Source: CAWBFD01 sp963788115 (GTDB taxonomy: Bacteria > Actinomycetota > Thermoleophilia > Solirubrobacterales > 70-9). Taken from it: DNA of 64,000 bases. The stretch covers positions 434,001-498,000 of the forward strand of contig CAWBFD010000002.1 in the NCBI GenBank assembly GCA_963788115.1. The letters run 5' to 3'. Positions within the stretch are counted from its first letter, which is position 1. Each line of letters begins with the position of its first letter. Position numbers and translations under genes: made by a program. This document shows positions 1 to 8,246 of this stretch, one piece after another. Below the pieces are notes generated by a model. It did not search any database. It was not told where the DNA came from and worked only from the letters and a program-made list of their open reading frames with translations.

Positions 1-270
1 GTCCCGTAGATGCAGCAGCATGCGACAGTCGTCGCTCCGGGGCACGGGTATGTACACACGGAATGGTCCGAAGCAACCGGGCTGTGACAACCACCTGTCC
101 GGATCACTGGCGACGTCGTGCACCGACACCCGCTCGTCCGCGCCGCGGTTCGGGGAGACGTATCGATGCCCGGAGTGCTTCACCAGTTGCCGGAGGACCC
201 GGTGCAGGAGCATCGAGCCGCTCCGGTGCATCGTGTAGACGACGACGCGGTCTCTGGTCTCCGGACGCAC
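1..270 (-). CDS. Sulfotransferase family protein, partial (C-terminus off the window)
   Basis: The minus strand is open from a GTG at 270 to base 1, giving 90 residues of N-terminus. Residues 8-20 read VVVVYTMHRSGSM-like, the hydrophobic strand plus P-loop that binds the 5'-phosphosulfate of PAPS in sulfotransferases. The sequence ends in RMLLHLRD, the strand holding the conserved Arg of the 3'-phosphate site. A TAGGAT hexamer six bases before the GTG supports this start. It is divergent from the next sulfotransferase-like gene, so the two probably belong to one surface-modification cluster. The family assignment is good; the substrate is unknown. The rest of the gene lies outside the window. 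Confidence 0.75.
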   Translation of the reverse strand, partial: MRPETRDRVVVYTMHRSGSMLLHRVLRQLVKHSGHRYVSPNRGADERVSVHDVASDPDRWLSQPGCFGPFRVYIPVPRSDDCRMLLHLRD

Positions 271-322
271 CGGGGGATCCTAGCCAGACTGGGCTTCCGC
301 GCTGAAGCTAGAGTCCAGGGCC
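271..322. promoter_or_regulatory. Divergent leaderless promoters of the sulfotransferase pair
   Basis: A 52-base gap separates two GTG starts. On the minus strand TAGGAT (277-282) lies 6 bases before the GTG at 270. On the plus strand TAGAGT (309-314) lies 8 bases before the GTG at 323. Neither start has a Shine-Dalgarno sequence, which fits -10 boxes of leaderless transcripts. Confidence 0.5.
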
Positions 323-2002
323 GTGAAGGTCAGCCATCTGATCAGTACCGTCGGCGCTTCGGCGCCTGAGGATCTCCGCGAGGCACAGCGGATCACTCTG
401 GAGTCCATCTCTCAGGCCCGCCAGCTGACCAACCCCGAGATCGAGGTCGAGGTCCGCGCCGCCCGGTTCCCGGACGAGCCGCTGCCGGCCGACTGGCTGA
501 TGAACGCCGTCGAGCTCCGTCGATCCATTATCGACGTGGCCCCCTTTCCGTGCACTCGACGGCTGCCACTGCTCGCAGACGTACTTTCCGGTGTGCCCTC
601 GGACAGCGATCTGGTCGTGTACACCAACATCGACATCGCGGTGCAACCACACTTCTACGAGCTGGTCGTCGACCTGCACCGTCGCGGCTATGACGCCTTC
701 ACCATCAACCGCCGCACGGTCCTGCCGCGACACGGCTCGTGGGACGACCTCGCATGGTTTGCAACACAGCAGGGCGCGCCCCATTGGGGGACTGATTGCT
801 TCGTCTTCGTACCGTCACTTGCTCCGGAGATCGACGTCGGTGATGTCTGCCTGGGAGTCCGGGGCGTCGCCAAGGCCCTGCTGTTCAACCTGCGGGTGCT
901 GGTCACCGGCTTTCGCGTCTTCGCCGACCTCCACGCAACGCTGCACGTGGGAAACGACCGCGTTTGGCGGAGCGCCGCATTTTCCGACCTCAGCCGTCAC
1001 AACCACCGCGAGGTTTGCGGAGTGGTTCGGCGGCTCAGCGAGCGATTCGACTCCCACACCGTCGCAAGCGTTCCGGCGGTCAGGCGTTTCCTGCGAGACG
1101 CAGACGACGACCTCGCCGACGCGCCGGCCGCTGCAGGAACGGACGCCACCCCGCAGCGGCGAGGCTCTGGTCCCATTCGCGACCGTCCCGTGGTCCGGCT
1201 CCAAGGAAACCGGCAGCTCGTCGTGACAGTCAGTCCCGGTTCCACCGCCACCCATTTCATCGCGAGGCTGCTCGCGACCGGGAGGCGGACCGTGGCACAC
1301 CACCAGGGTGAGCCAACGATGAGCGGACCATGGCTGCGACGCGTTACCCACGACCGTCCCGAGACCTCCTTCGAGGAGCGACGTGTCAAGGCGGCGGCGT
1401 TGCGCTGGCAGCTGTCGCGGGTGCTCGACCGCGGTTATCTCGTCGATAGCAACCACATGTTCCTCAAGACCTATGCCGACGTCGTTCTCGACGAGTTCAA
1501 TCTCGGCGAGCTGATCGTGCTCGACCTCCGTCGGGATGTCGCCTCGCTGGCGAAGAGCATGATGGACCGCGGGTGGTTCAGTCCGCTTGCTCCCGCCTGG
1601 CCCAATTGGCTGATTCCGCCCACGGCGCCGGGCGCGATGTTCCCCATCGATCCGGAGCGCGTGGGGGGCAGGCTCGACCTCGTGCTCGGCTACATCGCCG
1701 ACCACGAGCTGCGCCGACGCGAGCTGCTGGCGAACGCTCCCGAGCTGCGCTGGGTCGAGGTGGACACTTCCAGGTTGGCTCAGCCGGACGGCGCCGCCTG
1801 GCTATTTGAGGAGCTCGGCATGCGTCCACGGAAGCGAGCCTGGCGCGAGCTGACGCGCAGGGAGAGGCGACGCTCGAGCAAGCGACACCGCGAGAGCCAC
1901 TCGGAGGACGAGGTCCGCGCCGGGATCGCCTCGTTTGGCGCCAGGTTCGAGGCCGAGCTTGCGGACCGCTCCCTAGGCGAGACCTTTCCAGTGACTCCGT
2001 GA
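323..2002 (+). CDS. Glycosyltransferase-like N-terminus fused to sulfotransferase-like C-terminus
   Basis: The protein has 559 residues and two parts. Residues 1-230 look like a GT-A-type nucleotide-sugar fold: a hydrophobic strand ends in VVYTNIDI at 98-105, a candidate metal-binding DxD-like motif, but I cannot name the family. Residues 295-540 resemble a sulfotransferase, with a strand and loop VVTVSPGSTATHF near 299-311, LIVLDLRRDVASL near 400, and a basic C-terminus. The loop is poor in the usual Lys/Arg of the PAPS site, so activity is uncertain. The start is GTG, 8 bases after a TAGAGT box. The gene overlaps the next one by four bases (GTGA), so the two are probably co-translated. Confidence 0.6.
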   Translation: MKVSHLISTVGASAPEDLREAQRITLESISQARQLTNPEIEVEVRAARFPDEPLPADWLMNAVELRRSIIDVAPFPCTRRLPLLADVLSGVPSDSDLVVYTNIDIAVQPHFYELVVDLHRRGYDAFTINRRTVLPRHGSWDDLAWFATQQGAPHWGTDCFVFVPSLAPEIDVGDVCLGVRGVAKALLFNLRVLVTGFRVFADLHATLHVGNDRVWRSAAFSDLSRHNHREVCGVVRRLSERFDSHTVASVPAVRRFLRDADDDLADAPAAAGTDATPQRRGSGPIRDRPVVRLQGNRQLVVTVSPGSTATHFIARLLATGRRTVAHHQGEPTMSGPWLRRVTHDRPETSFEERRVKAAALRWQLSRVLDRGYLVDSNHMFLKTYADVVLDEFNLGELIVLDLRRDVASLAKSMMDRGWFSPLAPAWPNWLIPPTAPGAMFPIDPERVGGRLDLVLGYIADHELRRRELLANAPELRWVEVDTSRLAQPDGAAWLFEELGMRPRKRAWRELTRRERRRSSKRHRESHSEDEVRAGIASFGARFEAELADRSLGETFPVTP

Positions 2003-3543
2003 CGGAGCCGCTCTGGCTGATCCATGACGTCCCGGGGACCGGCGGCACGTCGCTGCGGATGCGGCTGGCCGAGCAGCTCGAGGAGGGACGGAGCCTCCTG
2101 CACCTGCCTCAGCGGGCACCGGATCGCCCCCGGGATCTCCGCCCGGACGATGTCGGGCGCGTTCTACCCGAAAGGCTGGAAGAGGTCCGCGTGATGATCG
2201 CGCACCAGATCGATCGGCGGTTGATCGAGCGCTTCCCAGGGCGACGGGTGCGCGAGGCCGTGTTTCTCCGAAACCCCGCCGAGCGCCTGGTCTCGCAGTA
2301 CAACGAGTTTCGCCGCGCTCAGGAGCGGCGCGGTCAGGGCAACGCCGTGCCGAGCTTCGACGAGTGGTATGAGCGGCGAAGCGTTCCCGACTTCATGGTC
2401 AAGTGGCTCGCGAGTCACCTGTTGGTCGACAGACCCACCCCCAACGCGGTGCTCGAGGCCCTCACGCGACTGGACTTCGTCTCAACGACCGAGGACATGC
2501 CGAAGACGGTGCCCACCCTGCTGCGGGCACTCGGCATCGAGCCTGCACCGCCCGTCGCTCCCGTCATCGGTGCGGACGACGAGGCGGCCCTCGAGCTCGA
2601 CGGCGAGCTGCGGGCGCGCTTGGAGGCCGAGAACCCCGACGACCACCTGTTGTATGCGGGCGTACCGGTGATCCAGCGTCTTGCCCTGGCGCGGCTCGAA
2701 CGCCGCGTCGATGCGGGCGACGACCGGTGTGCCAGAGAGACGACCGGCGGTGTGAACACCTCAGTGCCCGTTCCACGCCGCAGTCAGGGCCGGTGGCAGA
2801 TGCCGGCTCGGGGTGGCCGGACGCTGACCGTGTTCGACGACGACATCTTCATCGTCTCGTATCCACGCTCGGGGAACACGTGGGTTCGGTTCCTAATTGC
2901 CAACCTCCTAAAGGAGGATGCTCCGGCAAGCTCCGAGTACGTGGGAGCTCGGGTTCCGGATATCTATCACGTCCCTGACAGTGAGCTCCTGAAGCTGCCG
3001 CGCCCACGGTATCTGAAGGTCCATGAGCCGTTCCACCCGCTCGTCCCTCGCGTCATCTACGTCGTGCGAGATCCGCGCGAGGTGGCTCCGTCCTACCTGC
3101 ACTACCTCACAAGTCGCAACAGGATTCCCGAGTCGATGACCGTCGACGCCTTCCTGCGACGGTTCGTCAAGGGACGGTTTGGGTTCGGATCCTGGCGGGA
3201 TCACGTCACCGATTGGATCACGGTGCGGGCCGGCGATCCTGACTTTCTCCTGGTCAGATACGAGCACTTGGTCGAGGACGCCGAGGCCGAGCTGGAGCGC
3301 ATAGCGGCGTTCGCCGGCATTCCCGCCGACGAGAGTGCGATTCGACAGGCTGTCGAGCGCAGCAGTCTGGAGAGCATGCGGGCGCTGGAGGAGGACCGTC
3401 GGCGGAGGGGAGGAACGACCGAGGAGGGCTTGAGGCTTGGCATCGCATATGTCGGCGATACCGAGGACGAGCGATCGGACGGCGCGATGACGCTGCTCGA
3501 GGATCGTTGGAGACCCACGATGACGGAGCTCGGCTACCTCTGA
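1999..3543 (+). CDS. Tandem two-domain sulfotransferase
   Basis: The 514-residue protein carries two sulfotransferase-like halves. The first (residues 1-235) begins with DVPGTGGTSLRM at 10-21, a P-loop-like 5'-phosphosulfate site, and has VFLRNPAERLVSQYN near 89-103. The second (residues 270-514) is a more canonical Sulfotransfer_1 domain: YPRSGNTWVRFL near 288-299, RYLKVHEPF, and VIYVVRDPREVAPSY near 352. A linker of about 30 residues joins them. The GTG start overlaps the stop of the upstream gene. An internal GTG near 2751 could give a separate second-domain product. The likely role is sulfation of a cell-surface glycan or lipid, inferred from family and neighbours. Confidence 0.75.
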   Translation: MTEPLWLIHDVPGTGGTSLRMRLAEQLEEGRSLLHLPQRAPDRPRDLRPDDVGRVLPERLEEVRVMIAHQIDRRLIERFPGRRVREAVFLRNPAERLVSQYNEFRRAQERRGQGNAVPSFDEWYERRSVPDFMVKWLASHLLVDRPTPNAVLEALTRLDFVSTTEDMPKTVPTLLRALGIEPAPPVAPVIGADDEAALELDGELRARLEAENPDDHLLYAGVPVIQRLALARLERRVDAGDDRCARETTGGVNTSVPVPRRSQGRWQMPARGGRTLTVFDDDIFIVSYPRSGNTWVRFLIANLLKEDAPASSEYVGARVPDIYHVPDSELLKLPRPRYLKVHEPFHPLVPRVIYVVRDPREVAPSYLHYLTSRNRIPESMTVDAFLRRFVKGRFGFGSWRDHVTDWITVRAGDPDFLLVRYEHLVEDAEAELERIAAFAGIPADESAIRQAVERSSLESMRALEEDRRRRGGTTEEGLRLGIAYVGDTEDERSDGAMTLLEDRWRPTMTELGYL

Positions 3544-3577
3544 CGAGTCCGGGAGCCGGCGGCCCGCGCTCCCCGGC

Positions 3578-4903
3578 CTACAGTGCGGCAACCGCTCTCT
3601 GGAACTCCTCCAGTCGGGTTTGGTGGACACATACGAGGTCGGTCTGAACGAGCGACAGATCCCGCTTGTACCGCCGGAACTCCGCCTCATAGGACGACCA
3701 TGGCGTCTGCTTGAACCCGAACCAGGCGGTCTTACCGGTCGAGACCGTCACGTCGGTCCGTGAGACATCGAAAAGGGCCTTCGCGCTGACAGTGGGTTCA
3801 CCCTTGAAGCGGTACTCGGTGTCAAAGAGCGCGAAACCCTGTTCGCTGAGGTACCGCAGCAGTCCGTCCTGCCCGGTGAACTCCACCCACATCGCAAGGC
3901 ACTGTGGAAGCAGTCCCGTCATGCCCTTGAGGGCATTCAGCTCGCCGCCTTGCAGGTCGAGCTTGACGAAGCTGATCTGGTGGTCGAGCGGGATCTCGGC
4001 ATCACCACGGACGCACTGGACGGTTAGGTCGCCGTCCTGGCCGTCTGTGACCAGCGTCCCGACCTCGGAGTAGCCGGCGACCTCATGACCATGCCCCGCC
4101 GGGTCGGCAAGCACGACGGAACGGACGCGAAAGGCCATCGTCTTGCGCGTCTCAGCGAGCGCGTATGGAAGCAGGACGATCCGCTCGTCGCGGTCGGCAA
4201 AGAATCGATGATTTCCCGGGAAGGGCTCGAATGCGTATACCACTCCGCTGATGTGGGGGAGCATCTCCTCAGCCGTTTCGCCGATGCAGGCGCCGCCGTC
4301 GATTGCGTTGTGCAACGGAATGCCCGCTCGCCGATAGGCGGCAAGAAGGGGAGCGAAGGAGGCCAGACGTTTGCCCGCCAGCAGCGGGTCGATCGTCACC
4401 TCGGGCGCGTTCGTCGTGCTGCTGTCGAGGTCCGCCGCAACGTCGGGGGCCTTCGGGAACCTGGATTTGGCCTTCAGCGCGCGGACCCTTGCCGCGAGCC
4501 TCCTCCTCGCCCGTCGTTCGGACCGCAGCGACCTCCGGATCGCGTTCGAACGCCTCCGGGTGGATCTGTGGAGGCGGCGCAGTTGCCGGCGTGATTGCCG
4601 GCGAGATCGCTTGATGAGGAAGGCCGCGTAGCCCGTCGTCACCGCTATGACTCCGGCAAGGATCAACAGCCCGGCGGCGACCCAGGGAAGCCAGACGTAA
4701 GACTCGCCCGCAGAGGCGAAGCCGGCGGCCATCGAGGCCCCGAGCAAGACCAGATAGGCGAGCGTCCAGCCCGGGTGGCGGCGGACAGTCCGAGCGCACC
4801 ACATCACCAGGCGACCTGCCGATAGGAGTGGACTCGAGCTCCGCGCCCAGCTGCGGAGCCGTTCGGTCCTTGTTCCCCCATCCGCTGACGGCGCCGCGTT
4901 CAC
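3578..4903 (-). CDS. Membrane-anchored FkbM-family methyltransferase
   Basis: The protein has 441 residues. The N-terminal third has two hydrophobic segments (about 45-65 and 72-95), then a stretch very rich in Arg that may form a coiled coil. The C-terminal half is a SAM-dependent FkbM methyltransferase: DGGACIGETAEEM near 200 is the SAM-binding glycine loop, VYAFEPFPGNHRFF follows the second strand, and VKLDLQGGELNALKGM near 311 is the typical FkbM V-K-[IL]-D-[LV]-(E/Q)-G block, with Gln for Glu. Such enzymes O-methylate sugars or peptides. The anchor suggests work at the inner face of the membrane. The start is GTG with TAGGCT (4911-4916) seven bases upstream. It converges on the sulfotransferase pair. 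Confidence 0.8.
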   Translation of the reverse strand: MNAAPSADGGTRTERLRSWARSSSPLLSAGRLVMWCARTVRRHPGWTLAYLVLLGASMAAGFASAGESYVWLPWVAAGLLILAGVIAVTTGYAAFLIKRSRRQSRRQLRRLHRSTRRRSNAIRRSLRSERRARRRLAARVRALKAKSRFPKAPDVAADLDSSTTNAPEVTIDPLLAGKRLASFAPLLAAYRRAGIPLHNAIDGGACIGETAEEMLPHISGVVYAFEPFPGNHRFFADRDERIVLLPYALAETRKTMAFRVRSVVLADPAGHGHEVAGYSEVGTLVTDGQDGDLTVQCVRGDAEIPLDHQISFVKLDLQGGELNALKGMTGLLPQCLAMWVEFTGQDGLLRYLSEQGFALFDTEYRFKGEPTVSAKALFDVSRTDVTVSTGKTAWFGFKQTPWSSYEAEFRRYKRDLSLVQTDLVCVHQTRLEEFQRAVAAL

Positions 4904-4927
4904 CGGCGGAAGCCTAGCGGCGGCATG

Positions 4928-5014
4928 TCAGATCAGCTTGATCGCCGCGATCACCATCGAGGCGATCAGGCAGGCGATCAGGATCGCCATGCTGTAGAGC
5001 CAGACCCGCGGCAC
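4928..5014 (-). CDS. Possible 28-residue membrane peptide
   Basis: A short minus-strand frame starts at GTG 5014 and ends in TGA at 4928. It reads MPRVWLYSMAILIACLIAS and then VIAAIKLI: one transmembrane helix after a short basic head. It sits between the FkbM gene and the divergent hydrolase gene. Hydrophobic codon choice (ATC, GCC, CTG) looks like a real coding sequence. There is no Shine-Dalgarno, and the frame stays open a little upstream without a start. Treat as tentative. Confidence 0.3.
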   Translation of the reverse strand: MPRVWLYSMAILIACLIASMVIAAIKLI

Positions 5015-5076
5015 CCGGCGAGCGTAGATGATCCATCTCGCATCCCGGCCGGTGCCGCATACACTCCTGGCCGCCG

Positions 5077-6066
5077 ATGGCCACGATCCAGACGGTCACC
5101 GGGCCGATCGATGCCGCCGAGCTCGGCACCACCCTGGTCCACGAGCACCTGCTGGCACGCGACGAGGCGGTCCATCTGCAATGGCCGCACCTCGGCACGG
5201 GCGGGCTCGACCCGGAACCGGTCGAGGTCCCCCCGGACGGGGTCTTCGACGTCGCGGTCGGCTGCGCGCACGGGCTCGTGGAGCGCGGCGTGAGGTCGAT
5301 CTGCGATCCGACCGCCATGTACCTGGGCCGCGACGCCTCGTTCATGCGGCAGGTGTCCGAGCAGGCCCGGCTGCAGGTGGTCGCCTGCACCGGGATCTAC
5401 ACGTACGACCATCTGCCGATGTTCTTCCAGAGCCGCGACGAGGACTTCATGGCCGACTGCTTCGTCCACGACATCGACGTCGGGATCCAGGGCACGGAGA
5501 TCAAGTCGGCGTTCATCAAGTGCGCGGCGGACGAGCCGGGTGTGACCCCGACGATCGAGAAGGTCCACCGCGCCGCAGCGAGGGCGAGCATGCGCACCGG
5601 AGCGCCGATCATGGCCCACTCGCGGCCCGCCAGCGGCACGGCGCCACGCCAGCTCGACATCTTCGAGGAGGAGGGCGTCGACCTGGGACGGGTGCAGGTC
5701 GCGCACACCGGTGATACCGACGACCTCGACTACATCGAGCGTCTGCTCCAGCGGGGCGTGCTGATCGGCATGGATCGCTACGGGCTCGAGCTGTACCTGC
5801 CGTACGAGCGGCGCAACGCCACCGTGATCGCCCTGCTCGAGCGCGGCTACGCCGATCGGATGTTCCTCGCGGCCGACTACTGCGCCACGCTCGACTGGTT
5901 TCCGCGCGAGGTGGCCGAACAGCTGATCGCGAGCGGTGCGGAGAAGGACTGGAGCATGAACATCGTTCCCGACAAGGTGATCCCGGCGCTGCGCGAGCTC
6001 GGCATGACCGACGAGCAGCTCGAGACGATGATGGTCGACAATCCGCGGCGCTGGCTCGAGGGCTAG
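5077..6066 (+). CDS. Phosphotriesterase-family metal-dependent hydrolase
   Basis: The 329-residue protein belongs to the phosphotriesterase (PTE / PHP) branch of the amidohydrolase superfamily, a binuclear metal TIM barrel. The metal ligands can be seen: TTLVHEHLL near residue 20 (HxH), the bridging carboxylated Lys candidate in TEIKSAFIKC near 145, His in APIMAHS and in VQVAHTGDT, and the last Asp in FLAADYCATLDW. Length is typical. Members hydrolyse lactones, phosphotriesters or amides; the substrate here cannot be told. Start ATG 5077 follows TACACT (5060-5065) by 11 bases, with no Shine-Dalgarno. The gene stands alone, upstream of a SnoaL-like gene. Confidence 0.85.
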   Translation: MATIQTVTGPIDAAELGTTLVHEHLLARDEAVHLQWPHLGTGGLDPEPVEVPPDGVFDVAVGCAHGLVERGVRSICDPTAMYLGRDASFMRQVSEQARLQVVACTGIYTYDHLPMFFQSRDEDFMADCFVHDIDVGIQGTEIKSAFIKCAADEPGVTPTIEKVHRAAARASMRTGAPIMAHSRPASGTAPRQLDIFEEEGVDLGRVQVAHTGDTDDLDYIERLLQRGVLIGMDRYGLELYLPYERRNATVIALLERGYADRMFLAADYCATLDWFPREVAEQLIASGAEKDWSMNIVPDKVIPALRELGMTDEQLETMMVDNPRRWLEG

Positions 6067-6119
6067 GTTCCACGCCCGCGGTGGCGGCCCGGCGCAGACA
6101 TCTCTAGCCTTGGATCACC

Positions 6120-6545
6120 ATCGAAACCACCGAGCTTCAGGCACTGCGCAGCTCGTACGAAGCGCTCAACGAGGGCGACATCGACGCCTGCGTCAGCGTG
6201 CTCGCGCCGGACGCGATCTGGCGGGAGAGCCCGGAGCTTCCCGGGACGAACGAGGTCCGTGGGCGGGAGGCGATCCGGAACTTCCTCGTCGAGTTCCTCG
6301 GCTCGTGGACCGAGTTCCGCCAGGAGATCGAGGATGTCCGGGTGGAGGGCGACCGGGCCGCCCTGCTGATCCACCTGACCGCCGTCGGGCGGGCGAGCGG
6401 GGCCGAGGTGAACACCCGCTACGCCCACCTGTGGACCGTGCGCGACGGCCTCGGGGTCTTCGTGGACGCCTACCGCGATCAGGCAGATGCGCTGCGGGCG
6501 CTGGGCGCGCGGGAGGGCGCCGAGCGCGAGGCCCAGATCCCGTAG
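6120..6545 (+). CDS. SnoaL-like / NTF2-fold protein, start codon unclear
   Basis: The protein of about 141 residues reads ETTELQALRSSYEALNEG, then a polyketide-cyclase-like SnoaL core (APDAIWRES, VRGREAIRNFLVEFLGSW) and VRDGLGVFVDAYRD near the end. Family members bind small ligands in a cone-shaped pocket; their function is mostly unknown. The frame closes at TAG 6105 and contains no ATG, GTG or TTG before GTG 6198, which would delete the first helix. ATC 6120 lies nine bases after TAGCCT (6105-6110), the spacing seen at other starts here, so ATC initiation is possible. One extra A in the run at 6123-6126 would instead allow TTG 6110. The 3' end overlaps the convergent membrane gene by 67 bases. 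Confidence 0.7.
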   Translation: METTELQALRSSYEALNEGDIDACVSVLAPDAIWRESPELPGTNEVRGREAIRNFLVEFLGSWTEFRQEIEDVRVEGDRAALLIHLTAVGRASGAEVNTRYAHLWTVRDGLGVFVDAYRDQADALRALGAREGAEREAQIP

Positions 6546-7372
6546 GCGCCGACCGCCAGAACGCTCGCGCAGAAGGCGATGTAGAGGCCCTGCTCGAGGT
6601 CGGTGCCGGTCAGATCCCCGGAGTGGATCGCGACGGCCAACAGCTCCAGCGCTCCCAGCGCCGCATACGCCAGGGCCGATCCGCGAAGCCGGTCGAGGTC
6701 GTCCTCCCGGACCGCAACGGCGGCGGCGACGCCGAAGCCACACAGGAAGGCCCCCACCGCACGAGCCGTGAGCGGGGTCAGCGCCCATGGCCAGATCGAA
6801 GCGGCGTCGGTCCCGAAGACGAACAGCGCGGCGCCGATCCCCAGCATCGCCCCGGCCTGAAGCGAGAGCGCCAGGCGCAGCCAGGTGGGAAGTGGCCGGT
6901 CGCCCCGCGGCACCTGGCCGGCGCCAGGGGTCTGACCCGGAGCAGAGGGGCGAAGCCCCGATTGCGACGGGTGTGGCTGGTGCCGTTGAACGTGATTCTG
7001 ACGCCAGATCAGGACGGCGAGCAGCGGCACGACGATCACGTAGACGGTCAGCCAGAACCAACCGAAAAGCGAGTCGAGGTCGAACTTGTCCAGGTGGATC
7101 AGCGTGGCGATGAGGAGCAGCACCGCGATCACGAACACGGCCGGCAGCGCCGTCCGCGCCCGGGCCCACTCGCGCTGGTTCGCGGCCCACGCCAGCAGCA
7201 CCAGCGCCGCCCAGTAGGCGGCGCCCAAGAACGCGGCGGTCAGCGGCGGCTCGATCGTCCAGGCGAAGAACCGGTCTGTCTCGGCCGCGCCTATGAACAG
7301 CATCACCCCGGCAATCAGTGCCAGAACTGCCGCGACGATGAAGAACGAGCGTAGCCCTGCCTGAGTGCTCAC
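6479..7372 (-). CDS. Polytopic membrane protein, function unknown
   Basis: The 297-residue protein has about eight hydrophobic segments in two groups of four, separated by a Pro/Gly/Arg-rich linker near residues 130-160. No catalytic motif is visible and I do not recognise the family. The GTG start at 7372 was chosen because the hydrophobic region begins right after it and TAGACT (7381-7386) lies eight bases upstream, while the open frame further upstream runs antisense to the cyclophilin gene. It converges on and slightly overlaps the SnoaL-like gene. Confidence 0.7.
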   Translation of the reverse strand: MSTQAGLRSFFIVAAVLALIAGVMLFIGAAETDRFFAWTIEPPLTAAFLGAAYWAALVLLAWAANQREWARARTALPAVFVIAVLLLIATLIHLDKFDLDSLFGWFWLTVYVIVVPLLAVLIWRQNHVQRHQPHPSQSGLRPSAPGQTPGAGQVPRGDRPLPTWLRLALSLQAGAMLGIGAALFVFGTDAASIWPWALTPLTARAVGAFLCGFGVAAAVAVREDDLDRLRGSALAYAALGALELLAVAIHSGDLTGTDLEQGLYIAFCASVLAVGAYGIWASRSAPSRAPSARSASA

Positions 7373-7441
7373 GGCGGCGGAGTCTAGGTGTGCCCCGGGC
7401 AGGGAGAACGTGATCTGGATCACGCTAGAGTGACCTGCTCT

Positions 7442-7900
7442 GTGTCCCAGGCGACACTTCACACGAACGCGGGTCCGATCACGCTCGAGCTCTTCGACGA
7501 CGACGCGCCGAAGACCGTGGCCAACTTCCGCAAGCTGGCTGGCGAGGGGTTCTACGACGGCCTCACGTTCCATCGGGTGATTCCGGACTTCATGATCCAG
7601 GGCGGCTGCCCCGAGGGCACGGGCACCGGCGGCCCGGGCTACACATTCGAGGACGAGATCAACCAGAACAAGATCGTGCGTGGTGCGCTGGCGATGGCGA
7701 ACGCAGGGCCCAACACCAACGGCTCGCAGTTCTTCATCGTCACCACCGAGGCGGCGCCATGGCTCGACGGCAAGCACACCGTCTTCGGCCGAGTCGAGGC
7801 GGGAATCGAGGCGGTGGACGCGATCGAGGGTGCGCCGACCGGTGCAAGCGATCGACCGGTCGAGCCGCAGGTGATCGAGCGGATCGAGCTCCAGGGCTGA
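7442..7900 (+). CDS. Peptidyl-prolyl cis-trans isomerase, cyclophilin type
   Basis: A 152-residue single-domain cyclophilin. It shows the full signature: FHRVIPDFMIQGG (catalytic Arg and Phe), GALAMANAGPNTNGSQFFI, and WLDGKHTVFGRV. It speeds isomerisation of X-Pro bonds during protein folding. No signal peptide is seen, so it is likely cytoplasmic. The GTG start at 7442 follows TAGAGT (7426-7431) by ten bases. An upstream ATG-type start near 7388 would add a sequence without family character. A small gene follows after 25 bases in the same direction and may share the transcript. Confidence 0.95.
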   Translation: MSQATLHTNAGPITLELFDDDAPKTVANFRKLAGEGFYDGLTFHRVIPDFMIQGGCPEGTGTGGPGYTFEDEINQNKIVRGALAMANAGPNTNGSQFFIVTTEAAPWLDGKHTVFGRVEAGIEAVDAIEGAPTGASDRPVEPQVIERIELQG

Positions 7901-7925
7901 TCGCGGCCAGAGCCACGCCGACGAC

Positions 7926-8222
7926 ATGGGATTCCGGGATCGCCTGAGCCGCGCCGGCAAAGCCCTGGGCGCCGGTCCGCACGCCGACGGAGCGTCCGAG
8001 CTTCACGTCGGTGATCCCCAGTTCGACGACTGGGAGGTGGTCCGGGACTTCGCCGAGCTCGAGGGCGCCAGGGCCTGGCGCCAGTATCTCGGCGAGCACG
8101 GGATCGAGGCGGTGATCACGGCCGACTGGCCGCTGGACGAGTTCGGCCGCGGGGACATCGCGCTTCGCGTCCAGCCCGGCGACTGGAGCGAGGCCGAGGA
8201 GCTCTTGGGCGAGCCTGAATAG
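7926..8222 (+). CDS. Small DUF2007-like acidic protein
   Basis: A 98-residue acidic protein. The core WEVVRDFAELEGARAW...LGEHGIEAVI then DIALRVQPGDWSEAEELL resembles DUF2007-type 'putative signal transducing' domains, which have a small ferredoxin-like fold and often end with a W-x-x-A-x-x-L-L helix. The role is unknown. It sits 25 bases downstream of the cyclophilin gene, likely on the same mRNA. Start ATG 7926. Confidence 0.6.
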   Translation: MGFRDRLSRAGKALGAGPHADGASELHVGDPQFDDWEVVRDFAELEGARAWRQYLGEHGIEAVITADWPLDEFGRGDIALRVQPGDWSEAEELLGEPE

Positions 8223-8246
8223 TTGGAGAGCGCCGAGCGGACGGTG

